NCBI RefSeq assembly: GCF_009905375.1
Contig: NC_133647.1
Span: forward strand, 76,574,671 to 76,638,670
Origin: Apium graveolens
Taxonomy: Eukaryota; Streptophyta; Magnoliopsida; Apiales; Apiaceae
Reading direction: 5' to 3'
DNA length: 64,000 bases
Position 1 is the first letter of the stretch, and each line of letters begins with the position of its first letter. The notes beneath the pieces were generated by a model that was not told where the DNA came from, did not search any database, and saw only the letters and a program-made list of their open reading frames with translations. Position numbers and translations under genes: made by a program. This document shows positions 47,422-59,879 of this stretch, one piece after another.

Positions 47422-50400
47422 ATGGCGCCCAAGGACATAATCTTCGATGGAGCAACCTTTGTTCCTAATAACTTCTCTGCTATTCTTAGCAAGTCAGAAG
47501 CACCCTCTGAACTTCATTTTATTCAGGACTTTCTTGTTAGTTCTGATATTGGGTATGCTCTGACTCAACCCGAAGCAGTTTCTGGTACTCAAGTACTGGA
47601 GTTCTGGAGAAGCGGTGTGTATGATGATGGTGGTGCTCAAGGGTCCCCAAGTATTATTTTTTCATCTGGGGAGGATGAGTATGTTGTGACTTTGTCTACG
47701 GTTCAACAAGCACTGCAGCTACCTGAGAACTGTGTTTACTCTACTGTTGACGAGCCAGTTCTTCAAAACATGATGGCCAGTCTGGGATATGATAGAACAT
47801 TGGCAAAGCTGGGCCAGTTGAAGAGATCTTTCATTAGGAGGCAATGGAGTTTCTTCTTTGATTGCATAACTAAAGCTTTTGCAAACAAATGTTCCAATTT
47901 TGATGCAATTCCCATATTCAGCCAACAAATCGGGTATGCTCTCATAAATCAAACTGATTTTGACTATGCAAGTGTTGTCTTAGGTTTTATTGGGGACATA
48001 ATAAATGGAGATAGATCTACTGTTTATTTTGCTAGATTCTATCAGCTTATTTATAGTTTCTGTTGTGATAATAAGCCCCAAGGTTATGGTGAATTAATTT
48101 CATCATTCAGAATAGCTAAAAGAGCTTTTACTGACTTATTATCTACTGATAATAAGAAGGCTGTGTTAAGACCCCTCTTAATTCCTTTATCTGTCAAACA
48201 AGCCTTAATAACCTATGATCCTGTTAAGTACACTGCATTATATCCTGATGTTCAACCATCTGAACCTCATCTATCAGCACCTACCACCTCTACTCAACCA
48301 CCACAAACTTCTCAACCTCAACCATCAGACCCTACATTGCAACCTTCATCTTTCACATCTAAGAGGACTAAGAAAGTACCTCAGACTCAACAGAAGAGAA
48401 GGAGATTCATTCTGCAAGATGAATCAGATGCTGAGGAACAGGTTCCTGTATCAAAACCTGTTGTTCAAGAAGCTGAGAAGGTCTCTTCTCAGAAGGGTGA
48501 TGATATTGGGAGTTCTAGGCCTCTAAAAAGGCTTAGAAAGCATAATTCTGATGATAAAGCTCCTACAGTCATCTTAAAAGCTAAAAGATTCAAAATATTG
48601 GCAAAAAGGCCTGAAGATTCTGGTAAAGGAATGGAAGCAACAACTAAGGAAGGGGATCAGGAATCTCTGATCTCACAAGACCCTGTTGAAGCTCACAATT
48701 CTCCTAGTGCTGATTCAGATCCTCATGCTACTCATCACTCACCACTACATGAGCCAGAATCCACTCACATTCCTACACCTCCAATATCTCCAATAAATGC
48801 TGATACCCAGGGGCCAAGTGATTAAATTGACAGTCATAACTTGGAAGTGCCTCAAGTTTTGCATCTAGAAGCTCCAACAATCAAGTCACTCCACCAACAA
48901 CACCAATTCCTGATGCTGATTTTCATCCAGAATTGCCTACAACACCTTCTCTGCATCTAGATACTGAAGATCAGATTTTAGGTGAGCATCAGAATATGGA
49001 TGTTGATCAGAACTTAGATGGAGATCAGCCCTTAGAGGATGATGTGGAAGCCTCCATAGCTTCTCATACTGTTCTTGTATCAGAAGATGCTGAAGCTGTT
49101 GACTCTGTAAGTTCTGCAAGCTCCTTTAAAGGCTGAAATAGTCAAAAAGTTTATTACAGGGGAAACACCAGTACCTTGGAGTGAAACTCCTAGAGGACAG
49201 GAGTGGACTAAGGAGTGGAACTCAGTTACCTTTGTTCCTATTGAAAAGATTTTTGCTGATCATTTGGCAAAAGCTGATGAGTTGTTAGTCAATGAAGATT
49301 TCAAGACACAGCTAAGAGTTACTGCACTTACTACAAGGCACCTTCATGGTCAACAGTCTGTAACTCAGGCCAAGGTGGACAAGATTCAAGAATCCTTAAT
49401 GCTTCAAGATACACTGGTCAAGCTGGACAAGAAAAGGTTTTTCAAACCTTCCTTTGACCAAATTACCAACATTGAGAAAACCCAAGAGAAGCAACAGTCT
49501 CAGATTGATGAAATTTTGAAAAATCAAGCTTCTCAGCAATCTCAACTCAATGAGATCCAATCCTCAGTGGAATTGCTTCTCTATCTTCTTTTACCTGCTA
49601 ATGCCAAAAAGGGGGAGAAAGTAATTAAGTCCAAATGCAAACCTGATAAGACACTGAAGAAAAAGGATGATGGTAATGACCCGGGAAACTCTGGAATGGG
49701 TGGAGGTCGTGGTCAAGGTGGAGGTCTCTCATTAAGTAGAGCTGGAACTACAAGTCATAGAACAAGTTCTGATATTGGGAGAATAATAACTTCTGATACT
49801 GGTAAAAGGATAAGTTCTGATGAACTTTTGGATCTTGATGAAAAAATTTCAAGACAACTATTTCTGAAAGAAAATCCAGGAATGGACTTTGAGAGTCTAA
49901 TGGAAGAAGAAGCTAGACTTAAGTTAGAAAAAGTCAACTCCAAATCTGAAGCTTCTGTTGTTAAAAAGAAACTTCCTACGGCTAAAGGCATTGTGATAAA
50001 AGAAAGGACAAATCATGTGGCAACCAAGGCCAAATCACAATTGCAGATAGATCCAAGGTCCAAGGGCAAAGAAAAAGTTGGTGAACCTGTAAAGGTTTAT
50101 GTGCCTCCTATGGATGAAGAAATTTCTGTTGAAGATGCTAATCTTACTCTGACTTCAAGGAAGATTTCTAAAACAACCTCTGATATGGCTCAAGTTGTTT
50201 AGAGTCAAGATATAGTTAGTTCTGATATAACAGTGAAGCAAGCAACCTCTGACATAGCTCAAGTTAGCTTGATATCAGACGATAAGTCAAAGGAAACCTC
50301 TGACATTGCTCATGTTAAATCCTCAAAGTTACTCCTACCAGGATTCACTAAAGCCAAACAGACTCAACCTTTGAAGACTGCAGCAAGTGGTATTGAAGCA

Positions 50401-51099
50401 AGAGTGGTTACTGGAAAGGAAGCAAGAGATAAATCTGGATTGGGTAGTGCTGATGAAAGAAGAGTGCAGAACACAACCAATGATCCAACTTCCTTAAGTG
50501 AACCATGTATTGGAGCAAATCCTGAAAGATTGAATCAACTAGAATCTGTACAGATGGTCTACCATACCTTCTTGAAAGAACACATCTTGTTATATTTCAT
50601 GACAGATGGAAGGGTTTACCATATAAGGGAAAATGCTATACCATTGAAGTATTTTGAGGAACTAGAACATGTTTTATTCTTACTTCAAGTGAATGATAGA
50701 ATAACAGAAAGTGCTGCAAACTTTTTGAAGACTCAGATTCAGAGACATAAAAGGCTTTATTCTGTAAAGTCTGACAGCACATACTGTCCCAAGTACAGAG
50801 ATCACGAGGGTGATATTGTTGATATGAAGCTTATTACTGCAACGATCAGAACATATCTTGGTATTAAGGGACTTGAATTCAATCTAGAGTTTGACAAAGC
50901 CTATGTCATAAGACTAGATCAGGAGTTGAGAAAAGCAAAAATTAATGATCTCAGATATGCTATCTTCCAAACTGGTGAAGATACTGCAGAACTTAAAGAT
51001 GTAAATAGGAGGATGATTGATGAACTCAGATATGCTGAGAGATGTTTGTTAAAGAACTATCTCAGAACAACTCATGACATCAAAGAGATCAGAAAGTGA
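47422..51099 (+). pseudogene. Copia-2 ORF3 (SIRE envelope-like extra ORF), degenerate
   Basis: Starts MAPKDIIFDGATFVPNNF. The N-terminal domain (about residues 1-265) has LEFWRSGVYD, RRQWSFFFDCITKAF and VYFARFYQLIYSF, in the order of the matching Copia-1 domain. A Pro/Ser/Gln-rich and basic linker runs to TAA at 48823. A helical region (49264-49600) is followed by a Lys-rich stretch with GGGGGAGAA at 49611, and a C-terminal domain with YFMTDGRVYHI (50600) ends at 51099. There are frame changes between 48826 and 49263 and a TAG at 50200. Function is not known. Confidence 0.75.
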
Positions 51100-51291
51100 A
51101 GCCAAGTCAAGATCTATAACTGCTCAAATTCTGATATGTATACAGACTGAAGTTGTTATCAGAAGTTAAAGTTGGTAAAGCTTTAAGGACTGTAAGTTGT
51201 AGTTATCTAGTCAAATTCTCATGCATTTGTACTTAATGTTTTTGACATCATCAAATATCTGTTAAACTTGTATATTATGCTAATTTACAAG

Positions 51292-51302
51292 TTGGGGGAG
51301 AT
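51292..51302 (+). other. Copia-2 polypurine tract
   Basis: TTGGGGGAGAT directly before the 3' LTR, same core as Copia-1. Confidence 0.85.
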
Positions 51303-51900
51303 TATTAGATATATTTGACAATGTCATGTCTAATATAATTTATGTTTAGTTTTCAGATCTTACTTAAACAGGACAAATCAGTACTTAACTGAAATTAGCA
51401 CTTATACTAAAGTCAGAACTTAAGTTATCAGTACTTAAGGTTCAGGAGATAGTTATCATGAGATAATATCAGGACTTAAAGGATACTTTCTAGATAAGGA
51501 AGGCGGCTGATTGAAAGGAAAGAAGATCAAGACAAACGTAAAAAGAGATATGCATGAAGAAGGAATTCTGTGAAGAATGGAATACTTGGAAGAAAAGATA
51601 ACTGATTGATATATTTTAGGAAGGAAAAATATATTCCATATCAATTAGTGATTATCTTGTAACTGTGTGATATATAAACACAGACATAGGGTTTACAATA
51701 TAAGTGTTATCATTATCGAGAATATTATTCATTGTAACCCTAGCAGCTCTCGTGATATTTGTTCATCACTGAGAGAGGACAGTTTTACATTATAACAGAG
51801 TTTAATAAAGTTTGTTTTCTGTTACTTGTGTTCTTTGAATTCGATTTGATTGTGCTATATACTGTATTCAACCCCCTTCTACAGTGTGTGTGACCTAACA
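51303..51900 (+). repeat. Copia-2 3' LTR (598 bp)
   Basis: Aligns end to end with 39813-40409. The first dinucleotide is TA instead of TG. TATA box at 51671-51678. Confidence 0.93.
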
Positions 51901-54900
51901 TACTAGACGTAGTAAGACGTGAAAAGCCTGATTTTATATTTTTGTGTTAGACGTTAGAAAAGAAAAACAAGATGGATTGGATAAGAAACAAACTTGGTTT
52001 TGAAGGTTTGATTTCAGTTGATTGTCAAGGACGTAGTGGTGGCATCTTTTTACTATGGAAGAAAGAACATAGTACCCATCTCCTAATTTTTTCTAAACAT
52101 CATATTAATGTTGAGGTTAATACTGCTGATAATCAGCCATGGCGCCTAACAGGCTTCTATGGTGAGCCTGACATAGCTCAAAGGAGGAAGACCTGGGACC
52201 TTCTTCGTAACTCGGCTCGTGATTCAAATTCGCCTTGGTGCATAATCGGGGATCTAAACAATATTGTATCTCAAGCTGACAAACATGGGGGATCCAGATA
52301 TCCTCAGTGGTTGATCGATGGCTTCAATGAGACCATAAATGATATAGGCTTGTATGATATGAACCTCGTAGGCCACTAGTACACCTGGGAGCGTGGCAGA
52401 GGCACGGAGGACTGGACGGAGGTAAGGCTTGACAGAGCACTTACAAATGCATCTTGGTTAGACTTATTTCCCCTAGACAAACTGTATAATTTTGAAGGAT
52501 CAACTTCTGACCATAGCCCCATACTTCTAATTCCTCGTCAAAAAACCATATCTAATTGTCAAAGACGTCTTCGCTTTGAAAACGCGTGGCTCACAGAACC
52601 AATGTGTGAGCAATTAATTAAAGATGTCTGGGAGAATTCTACAGGGTGGGATATTTAACTCAGAATCAAGAAATATGGTGAGTAGCTTTCTGAACGGGGA
52701 CGTGATCTTACAGCTAACTTTTGCAAACGTATTAAGCAGTGTAAAGGAGAGATGCAAAAGTTAAGGAACAAGCGTGACATTTACTCACAGGAAAGTTACA
52801 ACACTGCAAAAAAGAAGTTGTCCTTAATTCTTACTCAGCGAGAAATCTTCTAGAGGCAACATTCGAAACAATTGTGGTTGCATTTTGGGGATCGAAACAG
52901 CAGATATTTTCATGCATGTGCCAGCACTAGACGCAGTAATAATCAAATCCAAAAACTTCAGAATGAGGAAGGCGCTTGGGTGGATTGGGATAACAGACTT
53001 TCTGAGCTTATTTTCAATTACTTCATAGAGTTATACAAGACAGCTGGCTCAAACTATAGAGAGATCATACATTGGATCCCTACATCCATCTCTGCAATAC
53101 AAAACGAAGAGTTGTTCCTACCTATATCTGCTAAAGAAGTTAAAGTTGCGTTGTTTCAAATGAATCCAGACAAATCCCCGGGGCCTGACGGTATGACCCC
53201 GGGTTTCTACCAGAAGTACTGGAAAATTGTTGGACCAGATGTAGTTAACATGGTAAGAAATATTTTTGACACCGGTTCTATTCCTGATGGTTTGAATGAA
53301 ATGCTAGTAGTCTTGATCCCAAAGAAAAGTGTCCAACCAAGATCACTGAATTGAGGCCAATCTCACTATGCAATGTATTGGTCAAAATTATTACAAAGGT
53401 AATTGTGAACATGATGAAAGGAATGCTAAAAATAGTGATCTCCAAAAATCAAAGTGCCTTGATTGCTGGGAGGCAGATTTCTGATAATGTGATGATGTCC
53501 TATGAAATTATGCATTACCTGAAGAGGAAAAAACGCGGGGCAGACGGATTTATTGCTTTAGAACTAGATATGAGCAAAGCTTTTGACAGGGTTGAATGGG
53601 AATATTTACGAGCTGTGCTAACCAAGATGGGTTTCAATGAAAAATGGGTCAATTTGATTTCTAAATGTGTTAGTTAAGTCACATATCGAGTTGCACATCA
53701 AATCCAAGAAACTGATTCTATCATCCCTAGTCATGGCCTACGACAAGGCTATCCTCTCTCTCCGTTTTTATTCATAATATGTGCAGAGGGACTCTCAGCT
53801 CTATGTCATTATTATGGAACTCAGAAATGGTTACATGGGGTCAAAAAATGCAGAAAAGCACCAAGTATCACCCACATGCTATTTGCAGACGACAACTATT
53901 TTTATTGCAAAACATCTGAAGAGGAGACCTCAAGAACTCTTGAATTGTTGCCGAAATTCGAACTAGCTTCAGGTCAGAAAGTAAATCTTCAGAAATCCTT
54001 CATTTTCTTTAGTTCGAATGTGACTGAATCAAACAGGTCCTACTTGTGCCAATGTTTAAATATCATGGAGGCAACTAACAGTACAACGTACCTGGGTCTG
54101 CCAAACATGATGGGTAGAAGTAAGTCTTCAATGCTCAGTTTTCTCAAAGATAAGGTGAGGAAAAAAATCCAAAACTGGGATGGCAGGTGGATCTCTCAAG
54201 AGGGAAGAGAAATTTTGGTGAAATCAGTAATTCAATCTCTCCCCACCTACGCCATGAGTGTCTTTCTTCTTCCCATGGACATAATAAAAGAGTTTAAGCG
54301 GATGATTTATAAATATTGGCGGGGTGCAACCTTAAATCACAGTAGAAAAATCAATTGGATGAGTTGGTCTCGTCTTTGTCGTCACAAATCAATTGAAGGT
54401 CTAGGCTTCAGAGATTTCCGTGATTTTAATCTAGCATTACTAGGTAAGCAATACAGGAGACTGCTGACTAGACCAAATAACTTGTGTTCTCAGATTTACA
54501 AGGCTAAATACGTCCCCAATGATTCTTTTTTCGATGTAAAACTGGGTAATAATCCCAGTTTTATCTGGTGTAGTATATGGGTAGCAAGGTTGGTTATTAC
54601 TGCAGGTGCTCGCTGGAAGATTGGTTTAGGAAAGATGATAAACATCTTGGGTCAACCATGGATTGCAGATGAAAATAATCCCTACATCACTTCAGATATT
54701 CCTGGCATTCAACATACCAAAGTTTCATCTTTATTGAAGCAAGAATCAACATAATGGGATGAAGAAATATTACAAGATTTGTTCAACGTCAGAGATCAGA
54801 ATTGCATTCGACAGGTTAACCTGGGAGTCAATGACAGTGAGGACCGTTTATACTGGAGCAAAGAAGTTTCAGGGCACTATTCTATTCGTAGTGCTTACAG

Positions 54901-55950
54901 ATTACTACAGGCTCAAAAAAATCTCTGGCAGAGGGAGGATAATAACAGTCTATGGTGTAAAATCTGGAAGATTAAAGCTCCACCCAAAGCTTTGAATCTG
55001 TTATAGCGTGCATCATCAAACTGCTTGCCAACTCTGTTTCAATTATGGAACAAATATGTCCCAGTTATTGATATCTGCCCTGTTTGCCAACTTACGAGTG
55101 AAACTATACACCATGCTTTGGTGTCCTGTTCTTTTGCTCTTCAATGCTGGTGTGCAGCTCTTCCAAATGCCATACTGGACGATTCTACTGATTTTCCGTC
55201 ATGGCTTCATCAAAATCTGCAAGTAGCTAGTAAGGATACTCGTACAGAATTAGCCATCATCTGTTGGGCTATATGGAAAGCACGTAATAATCTGGTGTGG
55301 AACCAACAACGTTCTCAGATTGATTCAGTTGTTCACTTAGCAAATCATCACCTTAAACTATAGAGAAATGCCCAATCTTGAAGTTCAATAACTCTGTTCG
55401 AAAATACTGTGAAAGGGTATGAAGCAGAACAATGGGTAAAGCCACAGATGGGAGTAATTAAGGTGACAGCCGATGGAACAACTTTCTCTGAGCATGATAC
55501 TTACAGTTATGGCTTGATTGCAAGAGACAGTGGAGGGGATCTTATCAAAGCTAAAATAGGATGTAAATGACGTAAAGTTCCAGGTGAATTTGCGGAAGCT
55601 TTGGCAATCAAAGAACCCTTAAGCTGGATTAAGGAAGAAAGCTGGTCATAAGTCCAACTAGAATCAGATTGTCTAGTGATTGTTCAAGCAATCAGAGGCA
55701 CAGTTAACATGCTTTCTCCTATGAGTTTTCTAGTTCAAGAATGCAGGGAGAGCCTAGGGTCGTTACATACAACATCGTTGTCTTTTATTAAAAGGCCTGC
55801 TAATATGGCGGCTCATGTATTAGCACTAGCGTCTTATTCTTTTCTAGACCAAATATTGAATAGGAGGAATGTTCCTATTGATGTTAAGGATACCTTGTTA
55901 AGTGGGTTATAATAAAATCTCATTGTTCGTCAAAAAATACATGACTAGGC

Positions 55951-56209
55951 TACTAACCGATTGTTTCTAACAATTCTGTACTATTTTTAATTTTTTATTA
56001 AATTAATAATCTATAAAAAAATAAATTTATTTTTAATTTTTAATTTATTGATTAATTTAAATCTTTAATGCTATAATTTGATAATAATTATATACAAAAA
56101 CACAAGTAAACGTTATCGATATCTATAAAATATGATTTATTTTAGTTTTAAAAAATTATTTTACAATAATATTTTTTAAACCGCATAAGTAATGTTTATT
56201 ACTTAATTT
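55951..56209. other. AT-rich DNA after the LINE
   Basis: No coding or repeat structure recognised before the tandem repeats begin. Confidence 0.4.
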
Positions 56210-56830
56210 TGGTAACTAGCAATATTTAGTTTTATTATTTCCAACCGGATTAATAGTATAATTTTATTTGAATCCGATGAATAATGTATATTATTTTATT
56301 TTAACTTGATATCATTGTATCGATCAACAAATTGTCTTTCAAATAATACTTTTTTTTAAACCTGCTTCAACAGTATAATTTTTTTTAACAAGATCAGTAG
56401 TAATTATTAATTTATTTTAGACCGATACTACAAATCTAACTAACTATATTTAGATTTTTATAATTTTTTATTTTAATCTGGATTAATAGTATAATTTTTT
56501 TAGCCCAAATATTATTTTATTTTAAATCGATGTCATTATATCGACCAACGAAATATCTCACATTTTAATTTTGTTTAAATCCGGTTCAATAATAAACAAA
56601 ATTAATCTCTTTAGTAGTATTTATTATTTTATTTTAGTACACTATAGCAAATTCAACTAACTAAATTTAGATTTTTTTTATTTTTCATTTTAACCCGGAT
56701 CAATATTAGAATTTTTTTATATCCAGATAAATAATGTATATTGAGGCCATTATATCTATCAATGGATTATCTTTGAACCTTAATTTTGTTTTAGATTGCT
56801 TCAATAGTATAATTTTAATTATATTTTTGT
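56210..56830. repeat. Degenerate ~220-bp tandem repeats, about three units
   Basis: Landmark strings recur at regular spacing. TCATTGTATCGATCAAC (56312), TCATTATATCGACCAAC (56533) and CCATTATATCTATCAA (56747) are 221 and 214 bp apart. CAACTAACTA-ATTTAGA blocks at about 56431 and 56648 are 217 bp apart. Units are AT-rich and diverged. Confidence 0.65.
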
Positions 56831-56914
56831 TTATACTATTTTTGTTTCGATCCAAGACCATCATATAATTTAATTGTATTTATATTTGTGTAATTATATG
56901 GTCAATGTTAATCC

Positions 56915-59737
56915 ATTACTGGGAGTGTTAGTGACGAGGAAAAGCTCCCGAGGCTTCTAAAAGAGTTCAAATCGGAAATTGGTTGGACTATAGCAGATAT
57001 CAAGGGAATCAGCCATTCTTTTTGCATACATAAAATTCTGCTAGAGGAAGGTAGCAAGCCTACAGTTGAGCAGCAAAGAAGACTTAATCCAATCATGAAG
57101 GAAGTAGTGAAGAAAGAAATTCTTAAGTGGCTAGATGCAGAGATCATCTATCCTATTTCTGACAGTTCATGGGTAAGCCCAGTTCAATATGTGCCGAAGA
57201 AAGGTGGAATTATTGTGGTAGCAAATGAGAAGAATGAGCTTATTCCTACAAGAACAGTCACGGGGTGGAGAGTTTGCATGGACTACAGGAAGCTGAACAA
57301 GGCCACTAGGAAGAATCACTTCCCTTTGCCCTTCATTGACCAGATGCTTGATAGATTGGTTGGTCATGAGTACTACTGTCTTCTTGATGGCTATTCGGGT
57401 TATAATCAGATTTGTATCGCTCCAAAAAATCAGGAGAAGACTACATTCACTTGTCCATGTGTTACTTTCGCCTTCAGACGAATTTCTTTTGGTCTGTGTG
57501 GTGCACCAGCCACATTTCAGAGATGTATGATGACCATTTTTTCTGATATGATTGGCCAGAATGTGGAGGTGTTCATGGACGACTTCTCTGTATTTGGCGA
57601 TTCTTTTGATGAATGCTTGCAAAATCTTGGACACGTTCTCAAGAGGTGTGTTGAGACCAATTTGGTTCTCAATTGAGAGAAATGTCACTTTATGGTGCGA
57701 CAGGGTATTATTCTTGGACATAAGGTTTCTAGTAAGGGTCTTGACGTGGACAGAGCCAAGGTGGGGGTCATTGAAAATCTTCCTCCTCCTATTTCTGTTA
57801 AGTAAATTCGCAGTTTTCTTGGTCATGCGGGTTTCTATAGGCATTTCATCAAAGACTTCTCTAAGATTTCGAAGCCATTGTGCAGTTTGCTAGAGAAAGA
57901 CGTCCCTTTCAAGTTTGATGACGAGTGCCTTGCAGCTTTTGAAATATTGAAGAAGAGTTTAATCACGGCACCTGTCATAACTGCACCTGATTTGTCTGAA
58001 CCTTTTGAGATGATGTGCGATGCAAGTGACTATGCAGTTGGAGCAGTTCTTGGGCAGAGGAAGAATAACATATTTCATGTGGTCTACTACGCTAGCAAGA
58101 CCCTAAATGATGCTCAACTGAATTTTACTACTACGGAGAAAGAACTTTTATCTATTGTCTATGGTTTTGAGAAATTTCGATCTTATCTACTTGGGACTAA
58201 GGTGACAGTTTTCACTAATCACGCTGCAATTCGTTATCTCGTCTCAAAGAAGGACGTGAAGCCTAGATTGATTAGATGGGTTCTTTTGCTTCAAGAATTT
58301 GAACTAGAGGTCAAGGACAGAAAGGGGACTGAAAATCAAGTCGCTGATCATCTCTCGCATTTAGAGAACCCTAATGCTACTTCATTGGATAAGATATTGA
58401 TAAGTGAGTCTTTTCTCGATGAGCAGCTGTATGGAGTGCAAGAAGAAGAACCGTGATTTGTAGACATTGTGAACTACCTTGTGAGTAATATCAGGCCTCC
58501 CGACTTATCTTATGCACAAAGGAAGAAGTTTCTACATAAAGTGAAGTGGTATATGTGGGATGAGCCGTTTCTTTTTCGACAAGGAGATGACCAAATCATC
58601 AGGAGATGTATTCCTTACAGCGAAACGGGGGAGATCTTGCGAGATTGCCACTCAACGGCTTATGAAGGACATTATGGTGGGGAAAAGACAGCAGCTCGTA
58701 TTCTGTAAGCAGGTTTTTTTTGGCCAACCTTGTTTAAAGATGCTCATCAGTTTGTTTTGAAATATGATCGATGTCAACGTGTGGGTAATATGTCTAAGAG
58801 GGATGATATGCCTCTTAATGTGCTTCTCGAGGTTGAGGTCTTCGATGTTTGGGGAATTGACTTCATGGGGCCATTTATCTCATCCTGTAACAATCAGTAT
58901 ATCTTGTTGGCGGTTGATTATGTGTCGAAATGGGTTGAATTTAAGGCGTTTCCAACGAACGATGCAAAAGTGGTGCTTAATTTTCTTCATAAGAAGATAT
59001 TCACAAGATTTGGAACTTCAAGAGTCATGATCAGTGATAAGGGGTCGTATTTCTGTAACCGCAAGTTCACTAGTATGATGCAAAGGTATAATATGAATCA
59101 TCGTATTGCTACGACTTATCATCCTCAAATGAATGGTCAAGCCGAGGTTTCTAACAGGGTGATCAAGCACATTTTAGAGAAAGTTGTGTGTCCATCGAGG
59201 AATGATTGGTCTTTGTAGCTTGATAAAGCTGTTTGGGCGTATCGAACAGCATACAAGACTCCGCTAGGGATGTCACTGTATCAGTTGGTTTATGGTAAGG
59301 GATGTCATTTGCCGGTGGAGCTGGAGCATAAAGCGTATTGGACTTTGAAGAAATTGAATCTGGATTTGGATGCAGCTGGAAAGAAGAGGATACTTCAATT
59401 GAATGAGCTCGACGAATTTTGACTTCAAGCTTATGAGATCAACAAATTGTATAAGGAAAAAGTCAAGAGGTGGCACGACCGGGGTCTAGTGCTCAAATCA
59501 TTTGTGCCGGGGGAACAAGTTCTTTTGTTCAACTCTCGTCTCCGTCTTTTTCCTGGAAAGTTGAAGTCAAGATGGTCAGGGCCGTTTATTGTCAAAACTG
59601 TGTTTCTATATGGAGTGGTGGAAATTTTTGAGAATGATCCGGGCCAAGTATTCAAGGTAAATGGCCAGAGGTTGAAGCATTATTATGGTGACACGGCAAA
59701 CCGCGAGTTGGTTAGTGCCGTTTTATTGTCCGTTTGA
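56915..59737 (+). pseudogene. Athila pol (RT-RNase H-integrase), stops but no frameshift
   Basis: One frame runs throughout. RT: GWTIADIKGIS, SVEQQRRLNP-like start, YPISDSSWVSPVQYVPKK, VCMDYRKLN, LLDGYSGYNQI and FMDDFSVFG (57573). RNase [25 protein letters not shown] and [15 protein letters not shown]. Integrase: ECHS-like zinc region CHSTAYEGHYGGEKTA, WGIDFMGPF, DYVSKWVE, ISDKGSYFCN and YHPQMNGQAEVSNR. Six nonsense codons (57674 TGA, 57803 TAA, 58454 TGA, 58706 TAA, 59216 TAG, 59420 TGA) break it, and there is no indel. Most stops fit C-to-T changes at Trp, Gln or Arg codons. Confidence 0.88.
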
Positions 59738-59879
59738 TCTCGAGTTCTACGTCAAGCTAATGATGTAAAGCAAGTTCTTCTTGGGAGGTAACCCAACTTT
59801 GTTGTACATTAGTAAGTAGAGGAAGCAAGAAGAAAAGAGAAAATCATAAAAAAATTCAAAAAGCAAAAAAAATTCAGGA

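Larger units (their letters stand above)
39813..51900 (+). mobile_element. Copia-2: complete SIRE-like Ty1/copia element
   Basis: 12,088 bp between exact 5-bp target duplications TACTA (39808-39812 and 51901-51905) in LINE ORF2. It has LTRs of 597 and 598 bp, a tRNA-Met primer site, gag, PR-INT-RT-RNase H, a 2.3-kb spacer, ORF3 and a polypurine tract. It is the same lineage as Copia-1 but a different family, with LTR and spacer sequences that do not match. gag, pol and ORF3 carry stops and frameshifts. Confidence 0.95.
39750..55912 (+). pseudogene. LINE ORF2 (endonuclease-RT-RNase H), split by Copia-2
   Basis: The start MNIISWNCRG at 39750 is the usual first block of the apurinic-type endonuclease. 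Copia-2 interrupts after about 20 codons and the frame resumes at 51906. The endonuclease continues with GRSGGIFLLWK, GDLNNI and TSDHSPI (about 52500). The RT follows with NPDKSPGPDGMTPGFYQK (53162), QSALIAGRQISDN, LDMSKAFDRVEW and the catalytic FADD (about 53880). A zf-RVT region (GHYSIRSAYRLL) and an RNase H with TADGTTF and RPANMAAHVLALAS complete it. Many stops (for example 51950, 52377, 52658) and frame changes (near 53350, 53680) show it is dead. ORF2 normally drives target-primed reverse transcription. Confidence 0.85.
38397..55940 (+). mobile_element. Plant L1-type LINE, full length, split by Copia-2
   Basis: ATGACTAGGC flanks the element at 38387-38396 and 55941-55950, a 10-bp target duplication. 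The 3' end is a short A-run. Without the 12.1-kb Copia-2 insertion the LINE is about 5.45 kb, normal for a complete plant L1. It encodes ORF1 (nucleic-acid-binding) and ORF2 (endonuclease, RT, zinc region, RNase H). Stops in both ORFs mean it is inactive. Confidence 0.88.

Noticed and set aside
57167..57844. 225-codon minus-strand frame opposite Athila RT
   Set aside because: Antisense of a conserved RT; conservation belongs to the plus strand.
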